Below are positions 9,889 to 18,925 of a stretch of 64,000 nucleotides of DNA, piece after piece (positions within the stretch are counted from its first letter, which is position 1; each line of letters opens with the position of its first letter). The notes below the pieces were generated by a model, which searched no databases, was not told where the DNA came from, and saw only the letters and a program-made list of their open reading frames with translations. Where the stretch lies: contig NZ_CP123499.1 of assembly GCF_029873475.1 (NCBI RefSeq), forward strand, positions 186,001 to 250,000, in the 5' to 3' direction. Origin of the DNA: Arsenophonus sp. aPb (GTDB lineage: Bacteria > Pseudomonadota > Gammaproteobacteria > Enterobacterales > Enterobacteriaceae). A program made the position numbers and the translations under genes.

Positions 9889-10699
9889 GAAAGCGTAATA
9901 GCTCACTGGTCGAGTCGGCCTGCGCGGAAGATGTAACGGGGCTAAACCATGCACCGAAGCTGCGGCAGCAACAGCAATGTTGTTGGGTAGGGGAGCGTTC
10001 TGTAAGCCGTCGAAGGTGGACTGAGAGGTCTGCTGGAGGTATCAGAAGTGCGAATGCTGACATAAGTAACGATAAAGCGGGTGAAAAACCCGCTCGCCGA
10101 AAGACCAAGGGTTCCTGTCCAACGTTAATCGGGGCAGGGTAAGTCGACCCCTAAGGCGAGGCTGAAAAGCGTAGTCGATGGGAAACGGGTTAATATTCCC
10201 GTACTAAGGGTTACTGCGAAGGGGGGACGGAGAAGGCTAGGCTATCCGGGCGACGGTTGTCCCGGTTTAAGCGTGTAGGTGGGTCGTGCAGGCAAATCCG
10301 CATGGCTATAACACTGAGGCGTGATGACGAGCCACCAAGGTGGTGAAGTAGTTGATGCCAAGCTTCCAGGAAAAGCCTCTAAGCGATAGGTAACCGTTAA
10401 TCGTACCCCAAACCGACACAGGTGGTTAGGTAGAGAATACTCAGGCGCTTGAGAGAACTCGGGTGAAGGAACTAGGCAAAATGGTGCCGTAACTTCGGGA
10501 GAAGGCACGCTGGCGTTAGGTGAAGTGGTTCGCCCATGGAGCTGAAGCCAGTCGCAGATACCAGCTGGCTGCAACTGTTTATTAAAAACACAGCACTGTG
10601 CAAACACGAAAGTGGACGTATACGGTGTGACGCCTGCCCGGTGCTGGAAGGTTAATTGATGGGGTAAGCCGTAAGGCGAAGCTCTTGATCGAAGCCCCA

Positions 10700-10785
<86 letters not shown>

Positions 10786-11207
10786 GGCCAGGCTGTCTCC
10801 ACCCGAGACTCAGTGAAATTGAACTCGCTGTGAAGATGCAGTGTACCCGCGGCAAGACGGAAAGACCCCGTGAACCTTTACTATAGCTTGACACTGAACA
10901 TTGAGCCTTGATGTGTAGGATAGGTGGGAGGCTTTGAAGTGTGGACGCCAGTTCGCATGGAGCCAACGTTGAAATACCACCCTTTAATGTTTGATGTTCT
11001 AACTTAGGCCCGTAATCCGGGCTGAGGACAGTGTCTGGTGGGTAGTTTGACTGGGGCGGTCTCCTCCCAAAGCGTAACGGAGGAGCACGAAGGTTGGCTA
11101 ATCACGGTCGGACATCGTGAGGTTAGTGCAAAGGCATAAGCCAGCTTGACTGCGAGCGTGACGGCGCGAGCAGGTACGAAAGTAGGTCTTAGTGATCCGG
11201 TGGTTCT

Positions 11208-11263
<56 letters not shown>

Positions 11264-11292
11264 ACCGCCCAAGAGTTCATATCGACGGCGGT

Positions 11293-11335
<43 letters not shown>

Positions 11336-11336
11336 T

Positions 11337-11370
<34 letters not shown>

Positions 11371-11795
11371 TGGTACGCGAGCTGGGTTTAGAACGTCGTG
11401 AGACAGTTCGGTCCCTATCTGTCGTGGGCGAAGGAAGATTGAGGGGGGCTGCTCCTAGTACGAGAGGACCGGAGTGGACGCACCACTGGTGTACAGGTTG
11501 TCATGCCAATGGCATAGCCTGGTAGCTAAGTGCGGAAGAGATAACCGCTGAAAGCATCTAAGCGGGAAACTTGCCTCAAGATGAGTCTTCCCTGACAGCA
11601 ATGTCCTATAAGGGGTGTTCGAGACGAGGACGTAGATAGGCTGGGTGTGTAAGCGTAGCGATACGTTGAGCTAACCAGTACTAATGACCCGAGAGGCTTA
11701 ACCTGACAACACCGAAGGTGTTTTGAGAAGAGAGAAGAAATTTTAGCTTGTTCGGAGATTGACTCCTGTAGGAATTTACGTGAATGGCAGTGAGC

Positions 11796-11832
11796 TGGCG
11801 CTAGGTGCATACTGAGGTATGTGAATGAGGCG
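11796..11832 (+). repeat. Hairpin in the 23S-5S spacer, possible third copy of the palindrome
   Basis: GCATAC-TGAG-GTATGT (11807-11822) flanked by GCGCTAG and GAATGAGGCG. The layout resembles the two GTAC repeats, but sequence identity is weak, so membership of the same family is uncertain. Confidence 0.35.
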
Positions 11833-11884
11833 AAAGGCTGGCCGAGATAGCAGCGTAATGAAACAGGATAGCGAAAAAAGAATT

Positions 11885-12004
11885 TGTCTGGCGGCAATAG
11901 CGCGGTGGTCCCACCTGACCCCATGCCGAACTCAGAAGTGAAATGCCGTAGCGCCGATGGTAGTGTGGGGTCTCCCCATGTGAGAGTAGGGAGCTGCCAG
12001 ACTT
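11885..12004 (+). rRNA. rrf: 5S ribosomal RNA
   Basis: 120 nt starting TGTCTGGCGGC and closing with GCCAGAC, which pair to form helix I. The CCGAACTCAGAAGTGAAA and CGATGGTAGTGTGGGG segments are typical of Enterobacterales 5S. Confidence 0.98.
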
Positions 12005-12049
12005 TAATTTAATGCTAATAGCTAAGGCTGTTAGTGAGATAAATCGGGT

Positions 12050-12126
12050 GGTGCGGTAGTTCAGTTGGTTAGAATACCGGCCTGTCACGCCGGGGGTCGC
12101 GGGTTCGAGTCCCGTCCGCACCGCCA
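12050..12126 (+). tRNA. aspT-type: tRNA-Asp (GTC)
   Basis: 77 nt, acceptor GGTGCGG / CCGCACC, anticodon GTC, encoded CCA. It is distal in the rrn transcript, as in E. coli rrnC. Confidence 0.98.
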
Positions 12127-12133
12127 CCTATTT

Positions 12134-12209
12134 AGGGGCGTAGTTCAATTGGTAGAGCACCGGTCTCCAAAACCGGGTGTTGGGAGTTCGAGTCTCTCCG
12201 CCCCTGCCA
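12134..12209 (+). tRNA. trpT-type: tRNA-Trp (CCA)
   Basis: 76 nt, acceptor AGGGGCG / CGCCCCT, anticodon CCA, encoded CCA. It is the last RNA of the operon. The Asp-Trp pair followed by hdfR is the E. coli rrnC signature. Confidence 0.98.
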
Positions 12210-12242
12210 TTTATAGCTTTATAGATAGTGTTATTAAATATC

Positions 12243-12273
12243 AAAAAACCCAGTTTAACTGACTGGGTTTTTG
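12243..12273 (+). terminator. rrn operon terminator
   Basis: Stem AAACCCAGT / ACTGGGTTT with a short loop, followed by a T run, 34 bp after tRNA-Trp. The 210 bp after it (12274-12484) are AT-rich with no gene. Confidence 0.85.
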
Positions 12274-12484
12274 TCTATGAGCCGTCCAAAACTATATTCT
12301 TATCTTAATATTCTAATTTTTATTTATTAAAATTGATAGATTTTGTCCTATCATTTTATTTTTGCTAGATATTATAGACAAAAAACGATCGTAGTTTTTT
12401 TGTACTTTTTTGCCTTAATAAATATTTTTTGTTAATGATTAGTTATGAAACTAGAAGTTTATATTTTTACTTATTCATAATTAG

Positions 12485-13300
12485 TTATTCCTCAATAGGT
12501 ATTTTTACTAATTTATTAATAAACGTTTCTTGTTCATTATTTTGTAACCAAATAGCATAAATTGGTTTGCTGTAGATAACTTTCGATAGTGTTTCTAATT
12601 CATGATGTTGATTAAGCCAATGAATGGGTAAAACAGCGGCAGATTTGGTTGGATATAATAGTTCCCGTGCAAGATTAGCTGATGTTGTTAGCAGTGTAGG
12701 CGAATTTTCAAGTAAAGATGATTTTTCAGTGGTATTGAAATCAGCACTCCAGTCAAGTTTGATAAGATTGAATTTCGATAAAGTTAAATTTTTTTTATTT
12801 GTCATCAGTTGTAATTTTATTTCACCAATGATAGCGCTTTCAAACTCATCCATTTTTGGTGGTTCGATCGCAATAAGTAAATCAAGTTCGCGTGAATGCA
12901 GTTGTTTTACTAAAGATTGTCGTGTTGATATTCTACATTCTAGATGAAACTCTTTATGTTTTTGATAAATAAGTTGAATCCAATTTGTTAAGCATCCTTC
13001 CCATAGTGATATTGTCGAGCCTATTGAAAATTCTGTTTGTAATGATTGATGAGAAATTTCTTTTTTAGCTTGTAGCCAGGTATTTATTAACGATTTAGCG
13101 TAGGGGATCAAGCGTTCGCCTGCCGCAGTTAAACGAATATTATTGCGATGACGAGCAAATAAAACGGTCCCTAATTGAGTTTCTAATTGGCGTATTCGAA
13201 AACTTACCGCTGATTGTGTTAGGTATAACGATTCGGCTGCTCGACCAAAATGTCGGGTTTTACTAACTTCTAAAAAAGTTTTTAATAATTCAGTATCCAC
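12485..13300 (-). CDS. hdfR: LysR-type regulator HdfR
   Basis: HdfR is a LysR-family regulator first described as a repressor of the flagellar master operon flhDC and later linked to glutamate synthase genes. The start is the GTG at 13300, preceded by a GGAG ribosome site, giving 271 residues that begin like E. coli HdfR (DTELLKTFLEVS). A TTG four codons upstream is itself part of that ribosome site. The N-terminal 60 residues, with the HTH SLYLTQSAVSFRIRQLE, are highly conserved; the effector domain is more diverged. It is divergent from maoP, as in E. coli. Confidence 0.92.
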   Translation of the reverse strand: MDTELLKTFLEVSKTRHFGRAAESLYLTQSAVSFRIRQLETQLGTVLFARHRNNIRLTAAGERLIPYAKSLINTWLQAKKEISHQSLQTEFSIGSTISLWEGCLTNWIQLIYQKHKEFHLECRISTRQSLVKQLHSRELDLLIAIEPPKMDEFESAIIGEIKLQLMTNKKNLTLSKFNLIKLDWSADFNTTEKSSLLENSPTLLTTSANLARELLYPTKSAAVLPIHWLNQHHELETLSKVIYSKPIYAIWLQNNEQETFINKLVKIPIEE

Positions 13301-13417
13301 AGCAATCTCCAAAATTTTTAATCTTAACGATTTAAATGTTTTGTTTTACAGAATGCAATTGCTAACTAATACTCCGCGCCATAATGAGTTGACATTAGAG
13401 AGGTAGGAGTGTGTTAG

Positions 13418-13756
13418 ATGGCAGAAAGCTTTATCACGACTAATCGTTTTTTTGATAATAAAAATTATCCTCGAGGTTTTTCTCGTCATGGTGATTTCAC
13501 CATTAAAGAAGCTCAGTTGTTAGAACGTTGCGGTCAAGCTTTCAATGAACTTGATTTAGGTAAGCGCCAACCTCAGACAGAAGAAGAAAAACTTTTTGTT
13601 GCTATGTGTCGCGGTGAACGCGAACCTGTGACACCAGAAGAAAAAGTATGGTCTAAATATATGTCTCGTATTAGCCGACCTAAGCGTTTTCATACCTTAT
13701 CAGGAGGTAAACCACAACTGGATCCTTCAGAAGACTATACCGATACTGATGATTAA
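13418..13756 (+). CDS. maoP: Ori macrodomain organisation protein MaoP (YifE)
   Basis: MaoP is a small DUF413-family protein which, with a short DNA site maoS beside its gene, restricts long-range contacts of the Ori region of the chromosome. The 112-residue protein is close to E. coli MaoP throughout (for example the NRFFDNKNYPRGFSRHGDFT segment near the N-terminus). The ATG at 13418 has GGTAGGAG upstream. The gene is divergent from hdfR and convergent with comM. maoS should lie nearby, but I cannot give its sequence with confidence. Confidence 0.94.
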   Translation: MAESFITTNRFFDNKNYPRGFSRHGDFTIKEAQLLERCGQAFNELDLGKRQPQTEEEKLFVAMCRGEREPVTPEEKVWSKYMSRISRPKRFHTLSGGKPQLDPSEDYTDTDD

Positions 13757-13775
13757 TATCATCATAGATCTAAAA

Positions 13776-13797
13776 AAAGGGGTTTTAATACCCCTTT
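13776..13797. terminator. Bidirectional terminator between maoP and comM
   Basis: Stem AAAGGGG / CCCCTTT with an 8-nt loop. The minus strand continues into TTTTTTTA right after comM. It separates the two convergent genes. Confidence 0.8.
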
Positions 13798-13798
13798 G

Positions 13799-15325
13799 TT
13801 ATGCAATTTGTTTTTGTAACTGAATAAGTAGCTTATCCATACTGCGATAGCTAATTGCTTCAATAATATCAATTTTTTCAATTTGTTGTTGCTGTTTTAA
13901 ATCAGCAATAGTTCGTGAAACTTTCAATATACGACCCCAAGCTCTGATTGAGAGGCCAAGTTTATTTAATGTTGTTTCTAAAAAAAGAGCGTCATTCGGT
14001 TTTAGTTTACAAAAAAGTGTGGCTTCTTTGCTATTTAGTTTTGCATTAATTTTACCCGAACGTTCAATTTGCTGTTTTCTTGCTTGTATAACACGTTGTT
14101 TTATATCGAAACTGGTTTCATTCGTTGGTGTAGAATGGCTTAATGTACCTAGTGGTAAAAGTGGTACCTCTATAGAGAGATCAAAACGGTCTAAGAATGG
14201 CCCAGATATCTTTGCTAGATAACGGAGGATCTGTTTTGGGTTGGCTCGGTTATATATACCTTTATAGTGACCCATAGCGCTGGGATTTAAAGCGGCAATA
14301 AGTTGAATATTAGCTGGAAAATTAACTTTAGCTTTTGCACGTGAAATTGCTATTTCACCAGATTCTAGTGGTTCCCTAAGTGCATCGAGCACTTTTCGTT
14401 CAAATTCGGCCAGTTCATCAAGAAATAAAATACCATTATGAGCTAAAGATATTTCCCCAGGTTTGGGTAAACTGCCGCCACCGATCAATGCTGCCATAGA
14501 AGCACTGTGATGAGGAGCTCTAAATGGCCGTGTAAGCCATTTTTCGTTATCAAATGAAATATCACACAAACTTTTTATTGAAGCTACCTCTAGCGCTTCT
14601 TGATTGGTGAGATCAGGTAAGAGAGTAATTAGGCGGTTGGCAAGCATGGTCTTACCTGTGCCTGGTGGCCCAATCAATAAAAGATTATGTCCTCCTGCGG
14701 CTGTGATCTCTAATGCGCGCTTGGCGTGCTGTTGACCAATAACATCATTGATATCTGTTATGTTAGTGTGCTTATGGTTGGTAATAGGCATTTCTTGATT
14801 GTGAGGTAAAGTATTTTGATCATGTAAGAAATGACAAACAGCGAGTAAATGTTCACAAAAATAGACACTTTCTGTTGGTAACAAATTTAATTCATTTGCG
14901 TTTTCTATCGAAGTAATCAATTTACGTTGATTTTTTAATGCAGCTTGTGCTGCGGTGATTACCCCTGTTATTCGACGAATTTGGCCAGAAAGTGCTAATT
15001 CGCCAAGGAATTCGAATTGATTTAATTTTATCGATGTAATTTGTTCCGATGCCGCTAAAATGGCAAGTGCGATAGCTAGATCGTAACGCCCGCCTTCTTT
15101 TGGCAGATCTGCAGGCGCTAAATTGATGGTTATTCTTTTAGATGGATACTGAAAACCACTATTTATTAAAGCACTTCTAACACGATCACGGGCTTCTCTT
15201 ACAGCTGTTTCAGGCAACCCTACCAGAGTAAGTCCAGGTAGTCCATTACTAATATGTGCCTCAACTGTTACTCGCGGTGCATGCATACCAATTGAAGCTC
15301 TGGTGTAAATAACAGCTAGTGCCAT
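13799..15325 (-). CDS. comM: ComM/YifB, AAA+ protein of the magnesium chelatase family
   Basis: ComM is a hexameric AAA+ helicase that promotes branch migration of incoming DNA in natural transformation in Vibrio and Haemophilus; its role in enterics is less clear. The 508-residue protein has an N-terminal Lon-like ChlI domain (about 20-140), a Walker A motif LLIGPPGTGKTMLAN (near 217), a Walker B motif GILFLDELAEF near 297 and a C-terminal Mg-chelatase subunit domain. The length is complete for the family. It lies ahead of the divergent ilv operon, as in E. coli. Confidence 0.93.
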   Translation of the reverse strand: MALAVIYTRASIGMHAPRVTVEAHISNGLPGLTLVGLPETAVREARDRVRSALINSGFQYPSKRITINLAPADLPKEGGRYDLAIALAILAASEQITSIKLNQFEFLGELALSGQIRRITGVITAAQAALKNQRKLITSIENANELNLLPTESVYFCEHLLAVCHFLHDQNTLPHNQEMPITNHKHTNITDINDVIGQQHAKRALEITAAGGHNLLLIGPPGTGKTMLANRLITLLPDLTNQEALEVASIKSLCDISFDNEKWLTRPFRAPHHSASMAALIGGGSLPKPGEISLAHNGILFLDELAEFERKVLDALREPLESGEIAISRAKAKVNFPANIQLIAALNPSAMGHYKGIYNRANPKQILRYLAKISGPFLDRFDLSIEVPLLPLGTLSHSTPTNETSFDIKQRVIQARKQQIERSGKINAKLNSKEATLFCKLKPNDALFLETTLNKLGLSIRAWGRILKVSRTIADLKQQQQIEKIDIIEAISYRSMDKLLIQLQKQIA

Positions 15326-15724
15326 ATTGCCTCCCTAAAATGTCATATTACTATTTTCTTTGTTAGTAAATTAAGCACAACTAGGTTTTAGTGAATATGA
15401 GAAGGTTGTTAGAGAAGTGCCCGAAACTTTTACTTTTGTTGTAATTTTTTAGGACGGTGCTGTCATTATTTATAATAAAAAACGGCTATTAATTAATTTA
15501 AAATGATCTGGATTATTAATCTATGCATAACTAATAAAATGAAACTAATCGTTTTATACAAAACCAAATAATATTTGTATTTTAGTGTAACTGTCTTTAT
15601 TATTTGAATTTTATAGTTTTTTATTTCAATTATTTTTTAAAGCTGTTAAATAATTTCATTATGAAAGAAATTTATTGATTCTAATCGTCATTTTTTATTT
15701 TTCGATAAAAAAATAAAATAACTA
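15326..15724. other. AT-rich region upstream of the ilv operon
   Basis: About 400 bp, very AT-rich with many A and T tracts and no open frame of note. It separates divergent comM and ilvL. The A/T tracts may act as upstream activating or IHF-type DNA, as in E. coli ilvGMEDA, but I cannot name a specific site. Confidence 0.5.
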
Positions 15725-15753
15725 TTGTCAAATCAGTGTCAACGTGTTAACAC
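15725..15753 (+). promoter_or_regulatory. Possible ilvLGMEDA promoter
   Basis: TTGTCA (15725-15730), then 17 bp, then TAACAC, placed about 40 bp ahead of the leader peptide start. The -10 is poor, so the assignment rests mainly on position. Confidence 0.35.
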
Positions 15754-15794
15754 TAAATAAGTAAATAAATTATCGAGATCAAAGAACGAATATT

Positions 15795-15896
15795 ATGACG
15801 AATGTGTTTGCCCTAATAATTAACCTAATTATTGTGAGCGTGGTGGTGATTATTCCACCGTGCGGGGCAGCACTTGGAAGAAGAAAGGCAGAATAA
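15795..15896 (+). CDS. ilvL: ilvGMEDA leader peptide
   Basis: A 33-codon frame rich in the regulatory amino acids: six Ile, five Val and three Leu, with three Val codons followed by two Ile codons in the middle. It ends with the conserved PPCGAALGR segment seen in E. coli IlvL. Ribosome stalling at these codons when charged Ile, Val or Leu tRNA is scarce lets the operon escape the terminator just downstream. The N-terminal half differs from E. coli but keeps the stalling logic. Confidence 0.95.
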   Translation: MTNVFALIINLIIVSVVVIIPPCGAALGRRKAE

Positions 15897-15914
15897 CTAG
15901 CCAGATTTCACAAG

Positions 15915-15947
15915 AACCCCGCACCGAAAGGCGCGGGGTTTTTTTTT
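15915..15947 (+). terminator. ilv attenuator terminator
   Basis: Stem AACCCCGC / GCGGGGTT with a 10-nt middle, followed by nine T. It lies 18 bp after the ilvL stop; upstream sequence GTGCGGGGCAG (from 15859) inside ilvL can pair with CCCCGCAC as the alternative antiterminator/protector fold. Confidence 0.92.
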
Positions 15948-16022
15948 AGCTTTAAATTTGTGTTAGTTACCGGTGAGAGTTCAGAAAAATAAACAAATAC
16001 ATTAGGTTGCTGGAGTAAAACA

Positions 16023-17669
16023 ATGAATGGAGCGCAATGGTTAGTTCAGGCATTAATTAGCGAAGGGGTTGAACAGATTTTTGGTTATCCTGGGGGAGCC
16101 ATTATGCCTGTTTATGATGCTTTGTATGATAGTGATTTGCAGCATTTGTTATGTCGTCATGAGCAAGGTGCTGTTATGGCTGCAATTGGTTATGCAAGAG
16201 CAACGAATAAACCAGGAGTCTGTATCGCAACATCAGGGCCAGGAGCAACAAATTTGATCACAGGCTTAGCTGATGCATTATTAGATTCAGTGCCTATCGT
16301 TGCCATAACAGGACAGGTTGCTTTGGAGTTTATTGGCACAGATGCCTTTCAGGAAGTTGACGTTTTAAGTCTCTCGTTAGCTTGTACTAAACACAGTTTC
16401 TTAGTGGATTCTGTTGAGATGTTGCCACAGGTTATTACTGAGGCTTTCAATATTGCGACAACGGGGCGCCCAGGACCCATCTTAATTGATATACCCAAAG
16501 ATATACAGTTACAAACAACCCATTTGCTGCCCTATTTTATGCCAGCTGAAGAAAAATCATTTTATTCTGCCAATCAATTAGCAACCGCATGTGAAATTAT
16601 GCAGCAAGCGAAGCAGCCTATTTTGTATGTGGGTGGTGGGATTGGTATGTCAGGAGCGGTCGCTGAGTTGAGAGATTTTATTGCTATCACCGGATTACCC
16701 ACTGTTGCTACGTTAAAGGGACTTGGTGCTGTCACACCAGATGAGCCTCATTATTTGGGGATGTTAGGTATGCATGGTAGCAAAGCGGCAAATTTTGCTG
16801 TACAGGAATGTGATCTATTGTTGGCGGTAGGCGCAAGATTTGATGATCGTGTGACCGGCAAATTGAATACATTTGCGCCTAATGCCAAAGTCATCCATTT
16901 AGATATAGATCATGCTGAATTGAATAAATTGCGTCAGGCGCATGTTTGTTTACCCGGTGATGCAAAACTATTGTTACCACAATTAGCTCGTCCATTAAAT
17001 ATTGCATCATGGCAAGCCAAAGTAAGCGCATTGAAAAGCGAATATGAATGGAATTATAACCATACTGGGGAAGCTATCGATGTCCCTGCTTTGTTAAAAC
17101 AAATCTCAGAACGTATGCATGTAGATACGATAGTTACAACAGATGTAGGACAACATCAGATGTGGACAGCACAGCATATGACATTTCGAGCACCGGAAAA
17201 TTTTATTACCTCAAGTGGATTAGGTTCAATGGGATTTGGCATTCCTGCCGCAATCGGCGCTCAGTTAGCTCGCCCTAATGCAGCGGTTATCTGTATTTCA
17301 GGTGATGGTTCTTTTATGATGAACATTCAGGAATTAGCTACCATAAAGCGCCAACGATTAGCGATCAAAATTGTGCTTATCGATAACCAACGTCTGGGTA
17401 TGGTACGTCAATGGCAAGAATTATTTTTTCAACAACGCTACAGTGAAACCCAGTTAACGGATAATCCAGATTTTATTGCATTAGCAGCATCATTCGATAT
17501 TGCCGGTCAGCGTATTACGCAAACATCAGAAATTAACGACGCACTGGATAGATTATTTAGTCATGCTGGCCCTTATTTGCTACAGGTATCTATTGATGAG
17601 TTAGAAAATGTTTGGCCGTTGGTTCCTCCTGGCGCCAGCAATGAAAAAATGATGGAGAAACCCTTATGA
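16023..17669 (+). CDS. ilvG: Acetolactate synthase II large subunit
   Basis: IlvG condenses two pyruvates, or pyruvate with 2-oxobutyrate, using thiamine diphosphate and FAD, the first common step to Val/Leu and Ile. The 548-residue frame is uninterrupted, unlike the frameshifted allele of E. coli K-12. The catalytic glutamate is E47 (RHEQGA), and the ThDP/Mg motif GDGSFMMN...LGMVRQWQ is near residues 428-462. It follows the ilvL attenuator and overlaps ilvM by 4 nt (ATGA), which suggests translational coupling of the two subunits. Isozyme II is usually insensitive to valine. Confidence 0.97.
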   Translation: MNGAQWLVQALISEGVEQIFGYPGGAIMPVYDALYDSDLQHLLCRHEQGAVMAAIGYARATNKPGVCIATSGPGATNLITGLADALLDSVPIVAITGQVALEFIGTDAFQEVDVLSLSLACTKHSFLVDSVEMLPQVITEAFNIATTGRPGPILIDIPKDIQLQTTHLLPYFMPAEEKSFYSANQLATACEIMQQAKQPILYVGGGIGMSGAVAELRDFIAITGLPTVATLKGLGAVTPDEPHYLGMLGMHGSKAANFAVQECDLLLAVGARFDDRVTGKLNTFAPNAKVIHLDIDHAELNKLRQAHVCLPGDAKLLLPQLARPLNIASWQAKVSALKSEYEWNYNHTGEAIDVPALLKQISERMHVDTIVTTDVGQHQMWTAQHMTFRAPENFITSSGLGSMGFGIPAAIGAQLARPNAAVICISGDGSFMMNIQELATIKRQRLAIKIVLIDNQRLGMVRQWQELFFQQRYSETQLTDNPDFIALAASFDIAGQRITQTSEINDALDRLFSHAGPYLLQVSIDELENVWPLVPPGASNEKMMEKPL

Positions 17670-17926
17670 GACACTATCGATTAAATATTGAAGCGCGCTT
17701 TCGACCAGAGATTTTAGAGCGCATTTTGCGGGTAACTCGTCATCGTGGATTTCAGGTTAATACAATAAGTATGAATCAAGTATTGGATAGAAATAACGTT
17801 AGCATTGAAATAACGGTTAATAGTCAGCGTCCACTGAATCTACTTTGTTCGCAGTTAATTAAATTGGTAGATGTTTTTGATATTGAAATCAAGCAACAAG
17901 CTGTCAAACAATCAATCGTAATGTAA
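17666..17926 (+). CDS. ilvM: Acetolactate synthase II small subunit
   Basis: IlvM is the 86-residue regulatory subunit that activates and stabilises IlvG. It is a single ACT domain (RFRPEILERILRVTRHRGFQVNTISMNQ at residues 12-39). Its start overlaps the ilvG stop by 4 nt, and ilvE follows after 9 bp. The length is normal for isozyme II, which is much shorter than the IlvH and IlvN types. Confidence 0.95.
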   Translation: MRHYRLNIEARFRPEILERILRVTRHRGFQVNTISMNQVLDRNNVSIEITVNSQRPLNLLCSQLIKLVDVFDIEIKQQAVKQSIVM

Positions 17927-17935
17927 GGTAAAAAA

Positions 17936-18862
17936 ATGACAAAAAAGGCAGATTATATTTGGTTCAACGGAGAAATGGTGCACTGGGCGGAAGCAAAGAT
18001 ACATGTTATGTCTCACTCTTTGCATTATGGTACTTCGGTTTTTGAAGGTATTCGCTGTTATCACTCTCATCAAGGCCCAGTAATTTTTCGCCATCGTGAG
18101 CATATGCAGCGTTTACACGATTCAGCAAAAATTTATCGCATGCCTTTAAACCAAAGCGTTGATGAATTAATGGTAGCCTGTCGCGAAACCATTCGTAAAA
18201 ATAAGTTAGTTAGTGGCTATATTAGACCACTCGTTTTTATTGGTGATGTTGGTATGGGAGTTAATCCACCACCAGGTTATAAAACGGATGTCATTATTGC
18301 GGCTTTTCCATGGGGAACGTATCTAGGTGAAAAAGCACTAGAACAAGGTATTGATGCGATGGTTTCGTCTTGGCATCGCGCCGCACCCAATACCATCCCG
18401 ACAGCGGCTAAAGCCGGTGGTAATTATCTATCGTCTTTACTGGTAGGTAGTGAAGCGCGTCGTCATGGCTATCAGGAAGGCATAGCGTTAGATGTTAATG
18501 GTTATATTTCCGAAGGTGCGGGTGAGAACCTATTTGAAGTTAAGGATAAGGTACTTTTTACACCGCCATTTACCTCGTCAGCACTACCAGGCATCACACG
18601 TGATGCAATTATCAAATTAGCCACTGAATTGGGATTTGAAGTTCGTGAACAAATGTTATCACGTGAATCGTTGTATCTGGCGGATGAAATTTTTATGACC
18701 GGTACTGCAGCTGAGATTACGCCAGTTCGTAGTGTTGATGGTATTCAAGTCGGGGTTGGTCATTGTGGCCCAGTAACTAAACGTATCCAGCAGGCTTTTT
18801 TTGGTTTATTTGACGGTTCGACAAAAGATAAATGGGATTGGTTAGATCCTGTCAATAGTTAG
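17936..18862 (+). CDS. ilvE: Branched-chain amino acid aminotransferase
   Basis: IlvE carries out the last step of Ile, Val and Leu synthesis, moving the amino group from glutamate to the branched 2-oxo acid with PLP. The 308-residue fold-type IV enzyme has the PLP lysine K159 in PTAAKAGGNY and the EGAGENLFEV motif near residue 193. The AAGGTAAAAAA stretch just ahead of the ATG acts as its ribosome site. Third gene of the ilvGMEDA unit. Confidence 0.97.
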   Translation: MTKKADYIWFNGEMVHWAEAKIHVMSHSLHYGTSVFEGIRCYHSHQGPVIFRHREHMQRLHDSAKIYRMPLNQSVDELMVACRETIRKNKLVSGYIRPLVFIGDVGMGVNPPPGYKTDVIIAAFPWGTYLGEKALEQGIDAMVSSWHRAAPNTIPTAAKAGGNYLSSLLVGSEARRHGYQEGIALDVNGYISEGAGENLFEVKDKVLFTPPFTSSALPGITRDAIIKLATELGFEVREQMLSRESLYLADEIFMTGTAAEITPVRSVDGIQVGVGHCGPVTKRIQQAFFGLFDGSTKDKWDWLDPVNS

Positions 18863-18925
18863 TTCAAATTGATAGATGTTTATTGGCGACTCGTTCTCGT
18901 CAATTTTTATACCAAGGGAGCAAAA

